From Phycisphaerae bacterium (lineage in GTDB: Bacteria; Planctomycetota; Phycisphaerae; UBA1845; JAFGLZ01), in NCBI GenBank assembly GCA_016927755.1, contig JAFGLZ010000241.1:83250-147249 (forward strand): DNA of 64,000 bases. The letters run 5' to 3'. The number at the start of each line of letters is the position of its first letter. The stretch's first letter is position 1. The notes below the pieces were generated by a model. It searched no databases and was not told the origin of the DNA. It saw only the letters and a program-made list of their open reading frames with translations. Positions 45,204 to 54,852 of this stretch are shown here, one piece after another. Both the position numbers and the translations under genes were made by a program.

Positions 45204-46501
45204 CAACGTTTGTCCTTCGCGCCTGCCGCCGCCTGCCGCCAGGGCGCCACCTGCTCCTCGGCCTTGGTCAGGGCCGTCTTGGGATCCGCCTTCCCGTCGG
45301 CCACCAGCGCGATCGCGTCGTACAGCCGATTGGCCACGTCGATGCGATAGCCCGTGTCCGGCGGGGCGAGGATCGTCTTGGCGTTCTTCCACGCGTCCCA
45401 GCATCGTCGCAGATGCGGGTCGATCTTCTCCGGGTCGAAGACGCTCTTGATCGTGGAGATCGCTCCGGCCCCCACCATCCGCTCCTGCACGGACTCCGAC
45501 ATCATGTGTCGCAGGAACGCGATCGCCAGGTCGAAGTGCTTCGTCGTCTTGCTCACCATGTACCCCGTGTTCAGGGCCATGATGCTCGTCTGGTCGCCCT
45601 GGCCGTCCTTCATCGGCGGCAGGTTGAACCCGTCGTACTCGAAGCCCGGGGGCGCGTCCGTCTTGGCGTTCGAGATCACCCAGTTGCCCATCGCGTAGAG
45701 CGCGCCTTTGCCGTTGATGAAGCCGAGCTGAGCGTCGATGTCGGACGTCGCCATGACATTCTCGCTGAACAACCCCAACTTGGACCACTGTTGGATCATC
45801 TCCAGCGACTTCACGAACCCCGGATTCACGAAGCTCGTCCCCGGCCTCAGGCTCAGGACGTCGTCGTATAGCCTCGCGCCCACAACCCGCTGGATCAGGT
45901 GCGCCCCCCAATTGCCCAGCGGCCAGAGCTCTCGGTTGCCGCACAACATCGGTGTCTCGCCGGCCGCCTTCAGCTTCTTCAGCGTCTCCAACAGCCCCTC
46001 ATATGTCCTCGGGACCACCAGGTCGTGTTTGGCCAGGATCTTCGGGTTGTACCAGTGCATCACCGTGACCATGATCGTGTTCGGGATCATGTAGTTCCGA
46101 CCGTCCACCGTCGTGGCGTGCCACGCATTCTCGTCGAACTCCTCGCGCCACCCGTCCTTGTCCAGCGCCGCCGTCAGGTCCGCCGCGTACCCGTCGCGGA
46201 CCTTGCTGGCCACGCGATGGCCCGCCCACTCGAAGAACACGTCCGGCGCATCGCCCCCTTGCAGCATGGACTGAAGTCCCTGCTTCTCATACGTCGACCC
46301 ATCCAGAACGATCTGCTTGACCTTGATGCCGGGATGCAGCGCCTCGAACTCCGCGCACGCCGCGTCATACAACGGCTTGCTCGCCCCGCTCGTGACGCTG
46401 TGCGCAAACTTCAGCACCGCTTTCGGTTCGGCCTCCCTGCGGCAACCCGCCACGCCGACGCCGAGGACGACCAGACACGGAATCCATGAGTGATGACGCA
46501 T
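45203..46501 (-). CDS. Extracellular sugar-binding lipoprotein
   Basis: This 432-residue protein is a family 1 solute-binding protein. The signal ends in GVAGC, a lipobox, with the mature protein anchored at Cys20. FEALHPGIKVKQIV and YALMGN-type segments in the middle are typical of the fold. GAGGG precedes ATG 46501. It delivers sugar to the two permeases downstream; it is the first gene of the three-gene unit. Confidence 0.92.
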   Translation of the reverse strand: MRHHSWIPCLVVLGVGVAGCRREAEPKAVLKFAHSVTSGASKPLYDAACAEFEALHPGIKVKQIVLDGSTYEKQGLQSMLQGGDAPDVFFEWAGHRVASKVRDGYAADLTAALDKDGWREEFDENAWHATTVDGRNYMIPNTIMVTVMHWYNPKILAKHDLVVPRTYEGLLETLKKLKAAGETPMLCGNRELWPLGNWGAHLIQRVVGARLYDDVLSLRPGTSFVNPGFVKSLEMIQQWSKLGLFSENVMATSDIDAQLGFINGKGALYAMGNWVISNAKTDAPPGFEYDGFNLPPMKDGQGDQTSIMALNTGYMVSKTTKHFDLAIAFLRHMMSESVQERMVGAGAISTIKSVFDPEKIDPHLRRCWDAWKNAKTILAPPDTGYRIDVANRLYDAIALVADGKADPKTALTKAEEQVAPWRQAAAGAKDKR

Positions 46502-46879
46502 GAGCAGCCCTCAATACGACGAACATCTCTGTCTTCTGTCAGACTAGACTACTCGCTGCTTTCCGGCAAGCCCAAGCTGCTTTCATGAAAGATCGAACAG
46601 TGCGTCAGAAGGGACCTCTGTGTGGGTGGCACATGGCTTCAGCCGTGGGGGACGCGAATCTCCGATCGAATTCGTGCCGGCCACCTCTCAAGAGGCGCAC
46701 CACCCACGGTTCGCTAGCTGTCCAAACATTCTTGCAGGCAGCTTAGAGCCGGAGGCGCGCAGGCGCGCCGCCTCGTCGTCTCCTGCATCGGTCCGGCATC
46801 CGGGTGCCCGTCCGACAACAGTTGGCGTTGGGGCAGGGGTCTGCAATAATCGCTGTAGGCGAGGCTCGGAGGTCAGGCG
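46502..46879. other. Divergent intergenic region with inverted-repeat element
   Basis: This 378-base spacer separates the ABC importer (minus) from the LamG/HzsA-like gene (plus). An imperfect inverted repeat, GTGGGTGGCAC near 46621 and its near-complement near 46699, resembles a small dispersed repeat. A candidate promoter for the plus gene is TTGGCG at 46822 with AATAAT at 46844-46849. GGAGG precedes the ATG at 46880. Confidence 0.4.
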
Positions 46880-49800
46880 ATGACGTGCAGGTCCCCTCGT
46901 GTGGGGTGGTATCTCATCACCAGTTTGGCGGCGGCTACGTTCGCACCGACCGGTCTTCCCGGCGGCGTGGCGGCCGCCGGATCTGAAGCGGATTCGGGTC
47001 ATGTTCGCGGCGCTCGCGGGGAAGGCCGCTTCGGCCAGGGGCTTGTCTCGCTGACGGATCCCAAGCATCGCGCCCAATTGCCCGGGCGGGACGTCTACCG
47101 CCGCCCGCCCCTGACGGTCGAATGCTGGGCCAAGCTCTACAGCAGCGACCGATTCAACATCCTCGTCGCCAGCGAGGAGAAATCCTCCCCCGCCCACTGG
47201 GAGATCTACAGCTACATCAACAGCGGACGCTTCAGCGCGTATCTGCCCGGCAACGATCCGCCCGAGATCGTCTCGGGGGTCGACATCACCGATGACAAGT
47301 GGCACCACGCCGCCATGGTCAACGACGGTAGCCATATCCGGCTCTACGTCGACGCCAAGCAGGTGGCCGTGGCCCCCTACAATCGAAAGCTCGGAACGTT
47401 GCCGCCGCCGGGCCCCCTCATCCTGGGCTACGTCGGCGGCAACGCCTGTGACGGCGTCATCGACGACGTCCGGGTCTCGAGCGCCGCCCGACCGATAGAG
47501 ACCCTCCCCTCGGCCCCGCTGGCATGGGAGCCGGATACGCTCGCACTGTGTCACTTCGAGGGCAAGGCTTCCGCCAAGGCCCCGCCGCGGGACACAAACC
47601 GAAAGTCGAGACTCGTCATCGGCCCCCAAGGCCTGCCGTCCCAGAGGAGGATCTGGAGCGAGACCACCTGGCCCGAGGAGCTCGCCGTCAACGGCGTTCG
47701 CAAGGAAGTCGTCGACGACTGGAAGATGCAGTTCGACCTCCTCAACGATCAGATCCGGGGCCTTGGCATCTCCGCGCTGCCCCCCAAGGCCGCCGAGCAG
47801 GTCTACGACCGTCACGCACTCATCCACAAGACCGATCGCGATCCCGTCGACGTCGTCCTGCGAAGGACCGGCGCGCTGCTCGATCATATCGAGACGGACT
47901 TGAACGCGCCTGGCCTGAGCGACCTCCGCGGTCGATTCGACACGCTGAAGCGCGCCGCCGCGGCAACCGATCCGATGACGCTCGACCGCAAGACCGATCG
48001 CGTCCGCCAGGACCTCTATCTCAGAGCATGCGCGCTGCGGCGCGAGATCGCTTTCAAGAACCCGCTGCTCGACTTCGACAGCATCCTCTTTGTCGTCCGA
48101 GGCGTGATCCACGGCCCCAATGAGGAGAACACCGACTGGTTCGGCCAGCACCAGACCACGCAGTACTTCGCCTTCAACAGCGTCCCCGGCGGCGGGATCT
48201 ACGCGATCAAGGACTGGAAGGCCCCACGCCCCGAGATCGTCGATGTCCTGAAGGACTCCGTCGTCCAGAGCGGCCGGCTCCAGGGCCGCAAGCTGGATCA
48301 CGGCGCGTTCATCTCGCCGGACCTCTCCTGCGACGGGAAGACGATCCTCTTCTCGCACACCGAGAACGCCAAGCACCGCGAGCACGTCAAGGAGTCATGG
48401 ACAAAGGAGTCCTGCTGGCACGTGTTCCGCGTCGACGCCGACGGTTCGAACCTCGTGCAGCTCACCGACGGGCCCTGGAACGACTTCGACGCCTGCTGGC
48501 TGCCCAACGGTCGGATCGCGCTCATCTCCGAACGGCGCGGCGGGTTCATCCGCTGCTTCGTGACGATGTGGGTGCCCAACTACGTGCTGCACTCGATGAA
48601 GGCCGACGGCAGCGACGTCATCCCCCTCAGCTACTTCGAGACGAGCGAGTGGACCCCGAGCGTCAGCAACGACGGCATGCTCGTCTACAGTCGGTGGGAC
48701 TACGTCGACCGCAATGACTGCCTCGGCTCGAACTTCTGGATTTGCTATCCCGACGGGCGAGACGCCCGAGCGCCGCACGGGAACTACCCGCTGCCGTATC
48801 ACACCTTCGGGCGAACGCGGGAAGAGAGCGCCAAGATCAGCACGCGCTTCGAGAGCCCCTTCACCGAAATGGGCATCCGCTCGATTCCCGGTTCGCACAG
48901 ATACATCATGAGCGCCGTGCCCCATCACGGCGAGGCCTTCGGCAGCCTCGTCCTGCTCGACCTGAACGTCGAGGACGACGGCGCGATGTCCCAGCTCAAG
49001 CGTATCACCCCCTACGCCAAGTTCCCGGAGGTCGAGACGCCAGGCCGGCGCTACGACGTCCAGCAGTACGGCACCCCCTGGCCGCTCAGCGAGGACTACT
49101 ACCTCTGCGTCTACTTCGAGAACATGTATCTCCTCGACCGCTTCGGCAACCAGGAGTTCATCGTCGCCCCGAGCGAGACCCCGGGCAGGCAGTACCAGTT
49201 TTTCCGTGCCATGGACCCCATCCCGCTCCGTTCCCGGCCCAAGCCGCCGGTCATCCCGATGCAGACCCATCAAGGCGACGACGCCCACCCCAGCGCGCCC
49301 AAGGCCACCGTCGCCGTTATCAACATCTACGAGGCCGACCTGCCCTGGCCCCAGGGCACGCGGATCAAGTGGCTCCGCGTCACGCAGAACATCGTCAAGC
49401 CCAATCACACGATGGATAATCCCCGGATCGGCTACGGCGACGAGAACTGCCCACGAATCCCGCTCGGCATCGTCCCCGTCGAGCCGGACGGCAGCGCCTA
49501 CTTCGAGGCCCCCGTCGAGAAGGAGCTGATCTTCCAGGCCCTGGACGAGAACTTCATGGCGATCCAGTCGATGAAGTCGGTCGCCTACGTCCATCCAGGC
49601 GAGCAGCTCACGTGTGTCGGGTGTCACGAGCACAAGATGCGGACGCCTCCGGCGATCGATCATCCGCCGATGGCCCTTCGCCGCGAGCCCTCCAGGCTCA
49701 TGGCCGAGGTCGAGCCCATCGAGCCCGTCAACTTCCATCGCCTCGTCAAACCGATCTTCGAGGGCAAGTGCGTCCAGTGTCATCGGAAAGAGAAGAAAGG

Positions 49801-50179
49801 CCCGACGGACATGAGCTACAAGGCGCTCGAGCCGTACGCCTTCTACTGGGCCGGCGGTTTCCTGGGCCACTGGATCGACCCCGAGCACAACGGCTCCCGT
49901 ACGATCCCGGGGCGGTTCGGGGCCAGAAACTCGCGCATCGGCAAGGCCCTGCTCGACAAGGACCATTGGGCCAGGATCACGTCGGAGGAGTACCGCCGCA
50001 TCGTCCTCTGGCTGGACTCCAATTCACCCGAACTGGGCGCCTTTCACGGCGCAGAGGCCCAGCGCCGCGGCGAACTGGTCTGGCCGAAGCTGGACGTCGA
50101 CCCGCGGGACCCGCTGGGTGTGGGAAGGGCGAGTGGCGCCTCGGCAGAAATCGAGAGAGGCAGACTGAGTGGGCGATGA
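46880..50179 (+). CDS. LamG plus HzsA-like protein with two haem c motifs
   Basis: This 1099-residue secreted protein starts with a signal-like segment and a LamG/jelly-roll domain (LTVECWAKLYS, KWHHAAMVNDGSHIRLYVD, about 70-210). A long beta-propeller-like region of the hydrazine-synthase alpha-subunit type follows. CVGCH at 912-916 and CVQCH at 964-968 are CxxCH haem-binding motifs. Such proteins are widespread in planctomycetes that do not make hydrazine, so anammox must not be inferred. It may be an electron-transfer or sugar-binding cytochrome. Confidence 0.82.
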   Translation: MTCRSPRVGWYLITSLAAATFAPTGLPGGVAAAGSEADSGHVRGARGEGRFGQGLVSLTDPKHRAQLPGRDVYRRPPLTVECWAKLYSSDRFNILVASEEKSSPAHWEIYSYINSGRFSAYLPGNDPPEIVSGVDITDDKWHHAAMVNDGSHIRLYVDAKQVAVAPYNRKLGTLPPPGPLILGYVGGNACDGVIDDVRVSSAARPIETLPSAPLAWEPDTLALCHFEGKASAKAPPRDTNRKSRLVIGPQGLPSQRRIWSETTWPEELAVNGVRKEVVDDWKMQFDLLNDQIRGLGISALPPKAAEQVYDRHALIHKTDRDPVDVVLRRTGALLDHIETDLNAPGLSDLRGRFDTLKRAAAATDPMTLDRKTDRVRQDLYLRACALRREIAFKNPLLDFDSILFVVRGVIHGPNEENTDWFGQHQTTQYFAFNSVPGGGIYAIKDWKAPRPEIVDVLKDSVVQSGRLQGRKLDHGAFISPDLSCDGKTILFSHTENAKHREHVKESWTKESCWHVFRVDADGSNLVQLTDGPWNDFDACWLPNGRIALISERRGGFIRCFVTMWVPNYVLHSMKADGSDVIPLSYFETSEWTPSVSNDGMLVYSRWDYVDRNDCLGSNFWICYPDGRDARAPHGNYPLPYHTFGRTREESAKISTRFESPFTEMGIRSIPGSHRYIMSAVPHHGEAFGSLVLLDLNVEDDGAMSQLKRITPYAKFPEVETPGRRYDVQQYGTPWPLSEDYYLCVYFENMYLLDRFGNQEFIVAPSETPGRQYQFFRAMDPIPLRSRPKPPVIPMQTHQGDDAHPSAPKATVAVINIYEADLPWPQGTRIKWLRVTQNIVKPNHTMDNPRIGYGDENCPRIPLGIVPVEPDGSAYFEAPVEKELIFQALDENFMAIQSMKSVAYVHPGEQLTCVGCHEHKMRTPPAIDHPPMALRREPSRLMAEVEPIEPVNFHRLVKPIFEGKCVQCHRKEKKGPTDMSYKALEPYAFYWAGGFLGHWIDPEHNGSRTIPGRFGARNSRIGKALLDKDHWARITSEEYRRIVLWLDSNSPELGAFHGAEAQRRGELVWPKLDVDPRDPLGVGRASGASAEIERGRLSGR

Positions 50180-50303
50180 TTCACGAGCAGGCGTTCCGGC
50201 ATTGTCCGGCTGGTGCCTTGTGTTAGGCGGACTCCAGCGCTCCGGTCGACGACCGGGTGTTTCGGAACCATGCATTCATCGTGCGATCGTACAAGGAGGT
50301 AGG

Positions 50304-50765
50304 GTGAGCAACTGCATCTTCTGCGACATCGTCAACGGTAACTGCGACGCAGCTTTCGTGCACCGCGACGACAGCGTTTCCGTGTTCATGGATATCCAGC
50401 CTGTCAACGCAGGCCACATGCTAATCATCCCCAACACGCATGCCGCCTTTCTCGCGGATCTCGAGCCGAACACGGGAGCCAAGATGTTCCGTGTCGCCCA
50501 GAAGATGGCTGAGGCGCTCCGCGCGTCAGGACTCAAGTGCGAAGGAGTCAACCTGTTTCTTGCCGACGGCGAGGCGGCCATGCAGGAGGTATTCCACGTT
50601 CACCTCCACGTCTTCCCCCGGTTCGAGGGTGACGGATTCGGCCTGACGTTTGCGGACACCTACTTGACGAAGCCGCCGTGGTCGGAGTTGGAGGGTGCAG
50701 CCAAGATGATAAGCACGGCAATCGAGCGAAGCGCCCTAGCAGACGAGGATGAGCGGCAACGTTAG
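50304..50765 (+). CDS. HIT family nucleotide hydrolase/transferase
   Basis: This 153-residue protein starts at a GTG after AAGGAGG. CIFCDIVNG at the N-terminus and HVHLHVFPR (the histidine triad) near 105-113 are diagnostic of Hint/Fhit-like proteins that hydrolyse nucleoside phosphoramidates or AppppA-type dinucleotides. The sequence is 150 residues, typical for bacterial HIT proteins. Confidence 0.92.
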   Translation: MSNCIFCDIVNGNCDAAFVHRDDSVSVFMDIQPVNAGHMLIIPNTHAAFLADLEPNTGAKMFRVAQKMAEALRASGLKCEGVNLFLADGEAAMQEVFHVHLHVFPRFEGDGFGLTFADTYLTKPPWSELEGAAKMISTAIERSALADEDERQR

Positions 50766-50811
50766 CCCAAGTCGGCGACTGTCCGCTATTGGTATCCAAC
50801 ATTGTCCTTCT

Positions 50812-50836
50812 CGCAAGATGGAGTGAAATCATGCCC
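50812..50836 (+). repeat. 25-bp identical leader repeat, copy 1
   Basis: This segment covers the ribosome-binding site and the ATG of the GH28-like gene. It is identical to 61111-61135 before the neutral-ceramidase-like gene, and the similarity continues in diverged form through both signal peptides. Confidence 0.8.
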
Positions 50837-52147
50837 CGCGGCCGCGCCCGTTCGTCCTGCTCTCCTCTCCTGTTCCTGTCTATCGGCGTTGCGCTGTTAG
50901 GATCCCTGTGCGCGCCGCTGCAGGCGGAAGCGGCCCCGCCCTCATCCGCGAAGGCCGAATCAAGGCGTCGCTGCTTCACGCCCAACGAGTTCGAGGGAAC
51001 CGACGTCGAGCGGATCAACCAGGCGATCGCCGCCGCCGCGGCAGCCGGCTGTCGCGCCGTCATCCCTCAAATCAACCTGCGCGGCGGGAAGCGGCACGAT
51101 CTGTGGCTGCTCGACTCGGCCATCCTCGTCCGCGGCAATACCACGCTGGAACTGGAGGGCTGCCACATCAAGCTCAGCGACCGATGCCGGGACAACTTCA
51201 TCCGCAGCGCCAACTGCGGGCTGGGGATCACCGACATTAAGCCGATGCGGAACATCCACATCCGAGGAATCGGGGACGTGGTGCTGGAGGGGGCCGACCA
51301 CCCGCGCGCTACCGGCGATGGCGGCAAGCAGATCGGCACCAGAACCTATGGCACGGACGCGGGCGTCGTCGGCGAAAGCCAGAACGGCGACTGGCGGAAC
51401 ATCGGCATCCTGCTGGCATTCGTGGAACGCTTCAGCATCGAGAACCTCACGATCAGGGATTCTCACGCATGGGCGATCTCGCTGGAGCGCTGCGCGCACG
51501 GGCGGCTCCGCGACCTCGACTTCGCCTCGAGCGGATTCAAGGTGATCGACGGAGCTCACAAGAAGATCCTGAACCAGGATGGGATCGATCTGCGGTTGGG
51601 ATGCCATGACATCCTGATCGAGAACATCACGGGCTACACCGGCGACGACCTGATCGCCCTGACGGCCATCCCTCGGGCCGACAGCCGCGCGGGCGGAACG
51701 GCCTCGACCATGGTGAGCTGCAAGGCCGACCGCGGCGAAGGGCGCGACGACATCCGCCACGTCATCCTGAGAGACATCAAGGGATACTGCCGGGGCGGGC
51801 ATCACATCGTGCGGCTGTTGAACACCTCGGGCGTTCGCATGTACGACATCCTGCTCGACGGCCTCGTCGATACGTCTCCCGAAGGGATGCAATGCAGGGC
51901 GGCGGTCAAGATCGGAGACAGCGCCTACGGTGGCGGGGTGGCGCCTCTGGGCGACACGCGCCGGATCATCATCAACAACGTGACCAGCAAGTCGAAATAC
52001 ACGATCCTGATCGGCGGCTCGCTCTGCGACTCGATCCTGACCAACATCATTCGCCACGGCGCCCAAGACGACGTAGTGACGGTCGCCTCGGGGCCGGAAT
52101 ACGTCCGGAACTTGAAGACCAGCAACCTACATGTCATGGGCAAGTGA
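50831..52147 (+). CDS. Secreted GH28-like right-handed beta-helix protein
   Basis: This 438-residue protein has a signal peptide (SPLLFLSIGVALLGSLCAP). It begins with a polygalacturonase-like opening, TDVERINQAIAAAAAAGC and NTTLELEGCHIKLSD, and coils follow: IENLTIRDSHAWAISLERC, NQDGIDLRLGCHDILIEN and TGDDLIAL. The DGID and GDD motifs match GH28 catalytic Asp positions. The 5' leader and signal region are duplicated at 61111-61230. GGAG precedes ATG 50831. Confidence 0.75.
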   Translation: MPRGRARSSCSPLLFLSIGVALLGSLCAPLQAEAAPPSSAKAESRRRCFTPNEFEGTDVERINQAIAAAAAAGCRAVIPQINLRGGKRHDLWLLDSAILVRGNTTLELEGCHIKLSDRCRDNFIRSANCGLGITDIKPMRNIHIRGIGDVVLEGADHPRATGDGGKQIGTRTYGTDAGVVGESQNGDWRNIGILLAFVERFSIENLTIRDSHAWAISLERCAHGRLRDLDFASSGFKVIDGAHKKILNQDGIDLRLGCHDILIENITGYTGDDLIALTAIPRADSRAGGTASTMVSCKADRGEGRDDIRHVILRDIKGYCRGGHHIVRLLNTSGVRMYDILLDGLVDTSPEGMQCRAAVKIGDSAYGGGVAPLGDTRRIIINNVTSKSKYTILIGGSLCDSILTNIIRHGAQDDVVTVASGPEYVRNLKTSNLHVMGK

Positions 52148-52239
52148 CCGACGCGCCGGCCAGCACGCTCGGATTCGGCGCCGCCTCTAGGCTTCATGCG
52201 CCAGCTTGGGCTCGAGCACGATGCCTTCGAGCTTGAATC

Positions 52240-52674
52240 CTATCGCGAGCGGTCAGGCGGTGCGGAGGGCGGTGAGGATTGTGACTGACGATCCAGGAAC
52301 TCGCGGGGCGAGAGGATCGGATGGCCACTGAATTCCCCGAGTTCGAGCAGGTCCTTATCGCCAGTGACGAGACAATCCCCACCTGCGGCTGCGAGTGTGC
52401 CGAGAACAGGCAGGTCGTTGGGGTCGCGGCACGCCTGGGGATCAACCTTCTCGGGAATGACGATCATGCAGCGGTCACGGAGAAGGCCGGTGTTGGCCTC
52501 CACGTCCGCGTCGGGCATGCGAAACTTCTCCAGCAACTTCCGACGGAACTCCGAAAGGATGAACTCGGAAAGACGAATCTGGTGGACCAGCAGACAGGCC
52601 TCCAGGACCTCACGGCAGACGCCCCCACGCCCGTATGCTGCCAGGAGGACGTTTGAATCCAGCACGACCCTCAC
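52240..52674 (-). CDS. PIN-domain toxin
   Basis: This 144-residue protein begins RVVLDSNVLLAAYG with the first catalytic Asp of a PIN nuclease, and has later acidic residues in CRDPNDLPVL and TGDKDLLEL. PIN toxins of this group cut RNA. The GTG start overlaps the antitoxin stop as GTGA, so the pair is coupled. The C-terminus is serine/proline-rich. Confidence 0.85.
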   Translation of the reverse strand: MRVVLDSNVLLAAYGRGGVCREVLEACLLVHQIRLSEFILSEFRRKLLEKFRMPDADVEANTGLLRDRCMIVIPEKVDPQACRDPNDLPVLGTLAAAGGDCLVTGDKDLLELGEFSGHPILSPREFLDRQSQSSPPSAPPDRSR

Positions 52675-52886
52675 GAGGCGTCCTCGATGATGTCCTCCTC
52701 TGAAGAGTAGCCGGCCTGGCGGGCGTATTCTTCTGTCGTGCGGGCCAGTTCGCGGAACCGCTGGACGGCCAAACGGCGGCGAAGGATCTCACATACCGCG
52801 TCCTCCGCCGACATACCCTCCTGCTCGCAGAACTTGCGCAGCTCCACGTCGAGGTCGTCCGGAATGTGGATGGTCAGCCGGTTCAT
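52671..52886 (-). CDS. Ribbon-helix-helix antitoxin
   Basis: This 71-residue protein begins NRLTIHIPDDLDVELRKFCEQEGMS, a typical ribbon-helix-helix DNA-binding start. The C-terminal half is acidic (SSEEDIIEDAS), fitting a toxin-neutralising tail. The gene order antitoxin-toxin and 4-base overlap are typical of VapBC-like modules. It probably represses its own promoter. Confidence 0.82.
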   Translation of the reverse strand: MNRLTIHIPDDLDVELRKFCEQEGMSAEDAVCEILRRRLAVQRFRELARTTEEYARQAGYSSEEDIIEDAS

Positions 52887-52968
52887 GGAAGTTAGTATAC
52901 CTCCCGAGCCTTACTGGGCCAAGCTGCGTGATATGGTGCGGACACCGGTATCCGCTTCTGTTGCGCCC

Positions 52969-54852
52969 TTACCAGACCCTCAGTTCCAGGCCTCCCGTGC
53001 CGGCGTTCTCGAATGGGCCGGGCGTTGGCTTGGAGGCATCTCGTTTCGAGCCGGAGTAGTCCGTGTCTACGACCAGGGGCGAGCCGTCCGGATTCTCGTA
53101 GGGCAGGTCGGGGATCTTTGCCTTGCCAAGCAGGGCGGTCGTGACCGTCCGGGTGGCCGCCTTCTTCATTTCCGGGCCGAGGTCGAGATGGAGCAAGACG
53201 TGGTCGCCCTGCTCCGTGAGTTTCACCTTGGGATCACAGTCCGACAGCACGAGCGGATTCGCCTCCTTGGCGTAAGGCCGCGCGCCTCTGTAGTACACGT
53301 TGCCGCCGGTCTGTAGCGGAAACTCGCTGGCGTCGTACATCCACAGCCCGTATCCGGCGGCGTGCCGGGGGTTCTTGGGGTTGCGGGCGTTTCCGGACGA
53401 CCCGGCGCTGCCGACGAAGAGGTTGTTGTAGAAGCGGTGGTCGCCTCCCTTGATGTGGCTGATGCCGGCCACGGCCGTCGAGTGTGGCCGATGGTAGGGG
53501 GTGCTGCGGCTCAGCTCCGGGTGGGTGTCGATCTTCCCGGTCATCAAGTTGTGCGCGAAGGCGCCGCCTTGAGACCAATCGCGCAGGCTGACGGCGGACA
53601 GAAGGATGTTGTTGTCCACGAGAAACGGCCCGTGGTCGACCTCCACGAAGAGATCGTCGGTGCTGTTGTCGTAGCACAGGTTGCCCGTAATGCGCGTGCC
53701 CTGCGCCATCCAATCCATCCACAGTCCGCGGCCTGCGTTGTGGATCCGGTTCCTCTTGATGAGCACGTCAATTGAAGCGTGGATCTTGATTCCCGCCATC
53801 TCGGCGCCGGTGAACAGTCGCTTCGTCCAGATGTCGTGGATGTGGTTGCCCGTGATCTGGCTAAAGACGGCGCCCAAGCTGCCGACGATGCCGGCCTGTT
53901 CACAGTGGGAGACGGTGTTATTGCGGACGATGTGGTGCCCGATGGTTTCCTTGTTCCAGCCGTTTGCCAGGGCCCGCTCGATCGTCTTGACGTAGCCTTC
54001 GGCGGTGTTGGCCGACGTGTTGTCATACTCGTCGCCGTATTTGCCCAGTGCGATGCCCGCGCAGATCGAGTGACGGATCACGTTGTTCTCGATGATCCAG
54101 CCCTTGCTCCAATGCGTGCCGATCAGGCCGACCTGCTCGGCCGTCGGCGGCGCCCAAGGCGTGGCGGCGTGGCACATCGCAAAGCCGCGCACCGTGATGT
54201 AGTTCCTGCCCGGCCTGTCCGGGTAGAAGACCGTGCGACGCACGTTGATCTCCACCCGTTGCTCGTTCGGGTTGGCGTCCTTGAACTGAGCCCAGATCGT
54301 GGTGTTGTCCTTGTCGACCTGGCCGAACCAGAGCGCGGCGGTGCCTACGGGTTTCAGCACGTCGTCCAGCTTGGGCGCCTCGGTCAGCCACTGGCCGTTG
54401 AGATAGACGGCGCCGGTGTGATGCTCGCGGCCCTTGGGATTGAACCAGTCGCCGCGGATGAGGTCGCCGTACGGGTTGAAGCCGCCGAAGAACGCGTTGG
54501 GCAGCGTCACCTTCCAGACATCGTCCTGGACCTTCGCCCAGTTCTTGATGACCTCCGATCCCTTGATCTCGACCTTCTCGCCCGGCGCGGCTTGATACAC
54601 GATACGCTTCGTGTCTGACTCGCCGCCGCGCGGCGGATTGATGCGCTCGCGGTAAACGCCCTCGTGCACCGAAATCAGATCGCCCGGGAGTGCCCGATCG
54701 GCCGCGCGCTGAATGGTGCGGAGCGGGGCCGCGCGAGTGCCCGGGTTGGCGTCGCTGCCGTTGGAAGCGACATGGAGTTCCGTGGCGAGCGAAGCTTGCG
54801 CCGCCAGCGCCAACGCTACGGTTGTGACACAGATGATTGCGACCTTGTTCAT
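52969..54852 (-). CDS. Secreted right-handed beta-helix protein, DUF1565-type
   Basis: This 627-residue protein has a signal peptide (KVAIICVTTVALALAAQASLA). ELHVASNGSDANPGTRAAPLRTIQRA and VHEGVYRERINPPRGG are the canonical start of this family; coil repeats such as NNVIRHSICAGIALG follow. It is related in fold to the 29795-31981 protein but clearly divergent. GGAG precedes ATG 54852. Pectate or other polysaccharide lyase activity is possible but not shown. Confidence 0.8.
   Translation of the reverse strand: MNKVAIICVTTVALALAAQASLATELHVASNGSDANPGTRAAPLRTIQRAADRALPGDLISVHEGVYRERINPPRGGESDTKRIVYQAAPGEKVEIKGSEVIKNWAKVQDDVWKVTLPNAFFGGFNPYGDLIRGDWFNPKGREHHTGAVYLNGQWLTEAPKLDDVLKPVGTAALWFGQVDKDNTTIWAQFKDANPNEQRVEINVRRTVFYPDRPGRNYITVRGFAMCHAATPWAPPTAEQVGLIGTHWSKGWIIENNVIRHSICAGIALGKYGDEYDNTSANTAEGYVKTIERALANGWNKETIGHHIVRNNTVSHCEQAGIVGSLGAVFSQITGNHIHDIWTKRLFTGAEMAGIKIHASIDVLIKRNRIHNAGRGLWMDWMAQGTRITGNLCYDNSTDDLFVEVDHGPFLVDNNILLSAVSLRDWSQGGAFAHNLMTGKIDTHPELSRSTPYHRPHSTAVAGISHIKGGDHRFYNNLFVGSAGSSGNARNPKNPRHAAGYGLWMYDASEFPLQTGGNVYYRGARPYAKEANPLVLSDCDPKVKLTEQGDHVLLHLDLGPEMKKAATRTVTTALLGKAKIPDLPYENPDGSPLVVDTDYSGSKRDASKPTPGPFENAGTGGLELRVW

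Noticed and set aside
46880..50179. Evidence for anammox from HzsA similarity
   Set aside because: HzsA-like propeller proteins are common in planctomycetes lacking hydrazine metabolism, and no other hydrazine synthase or hydrazine dehydrogenase genes are in the window.
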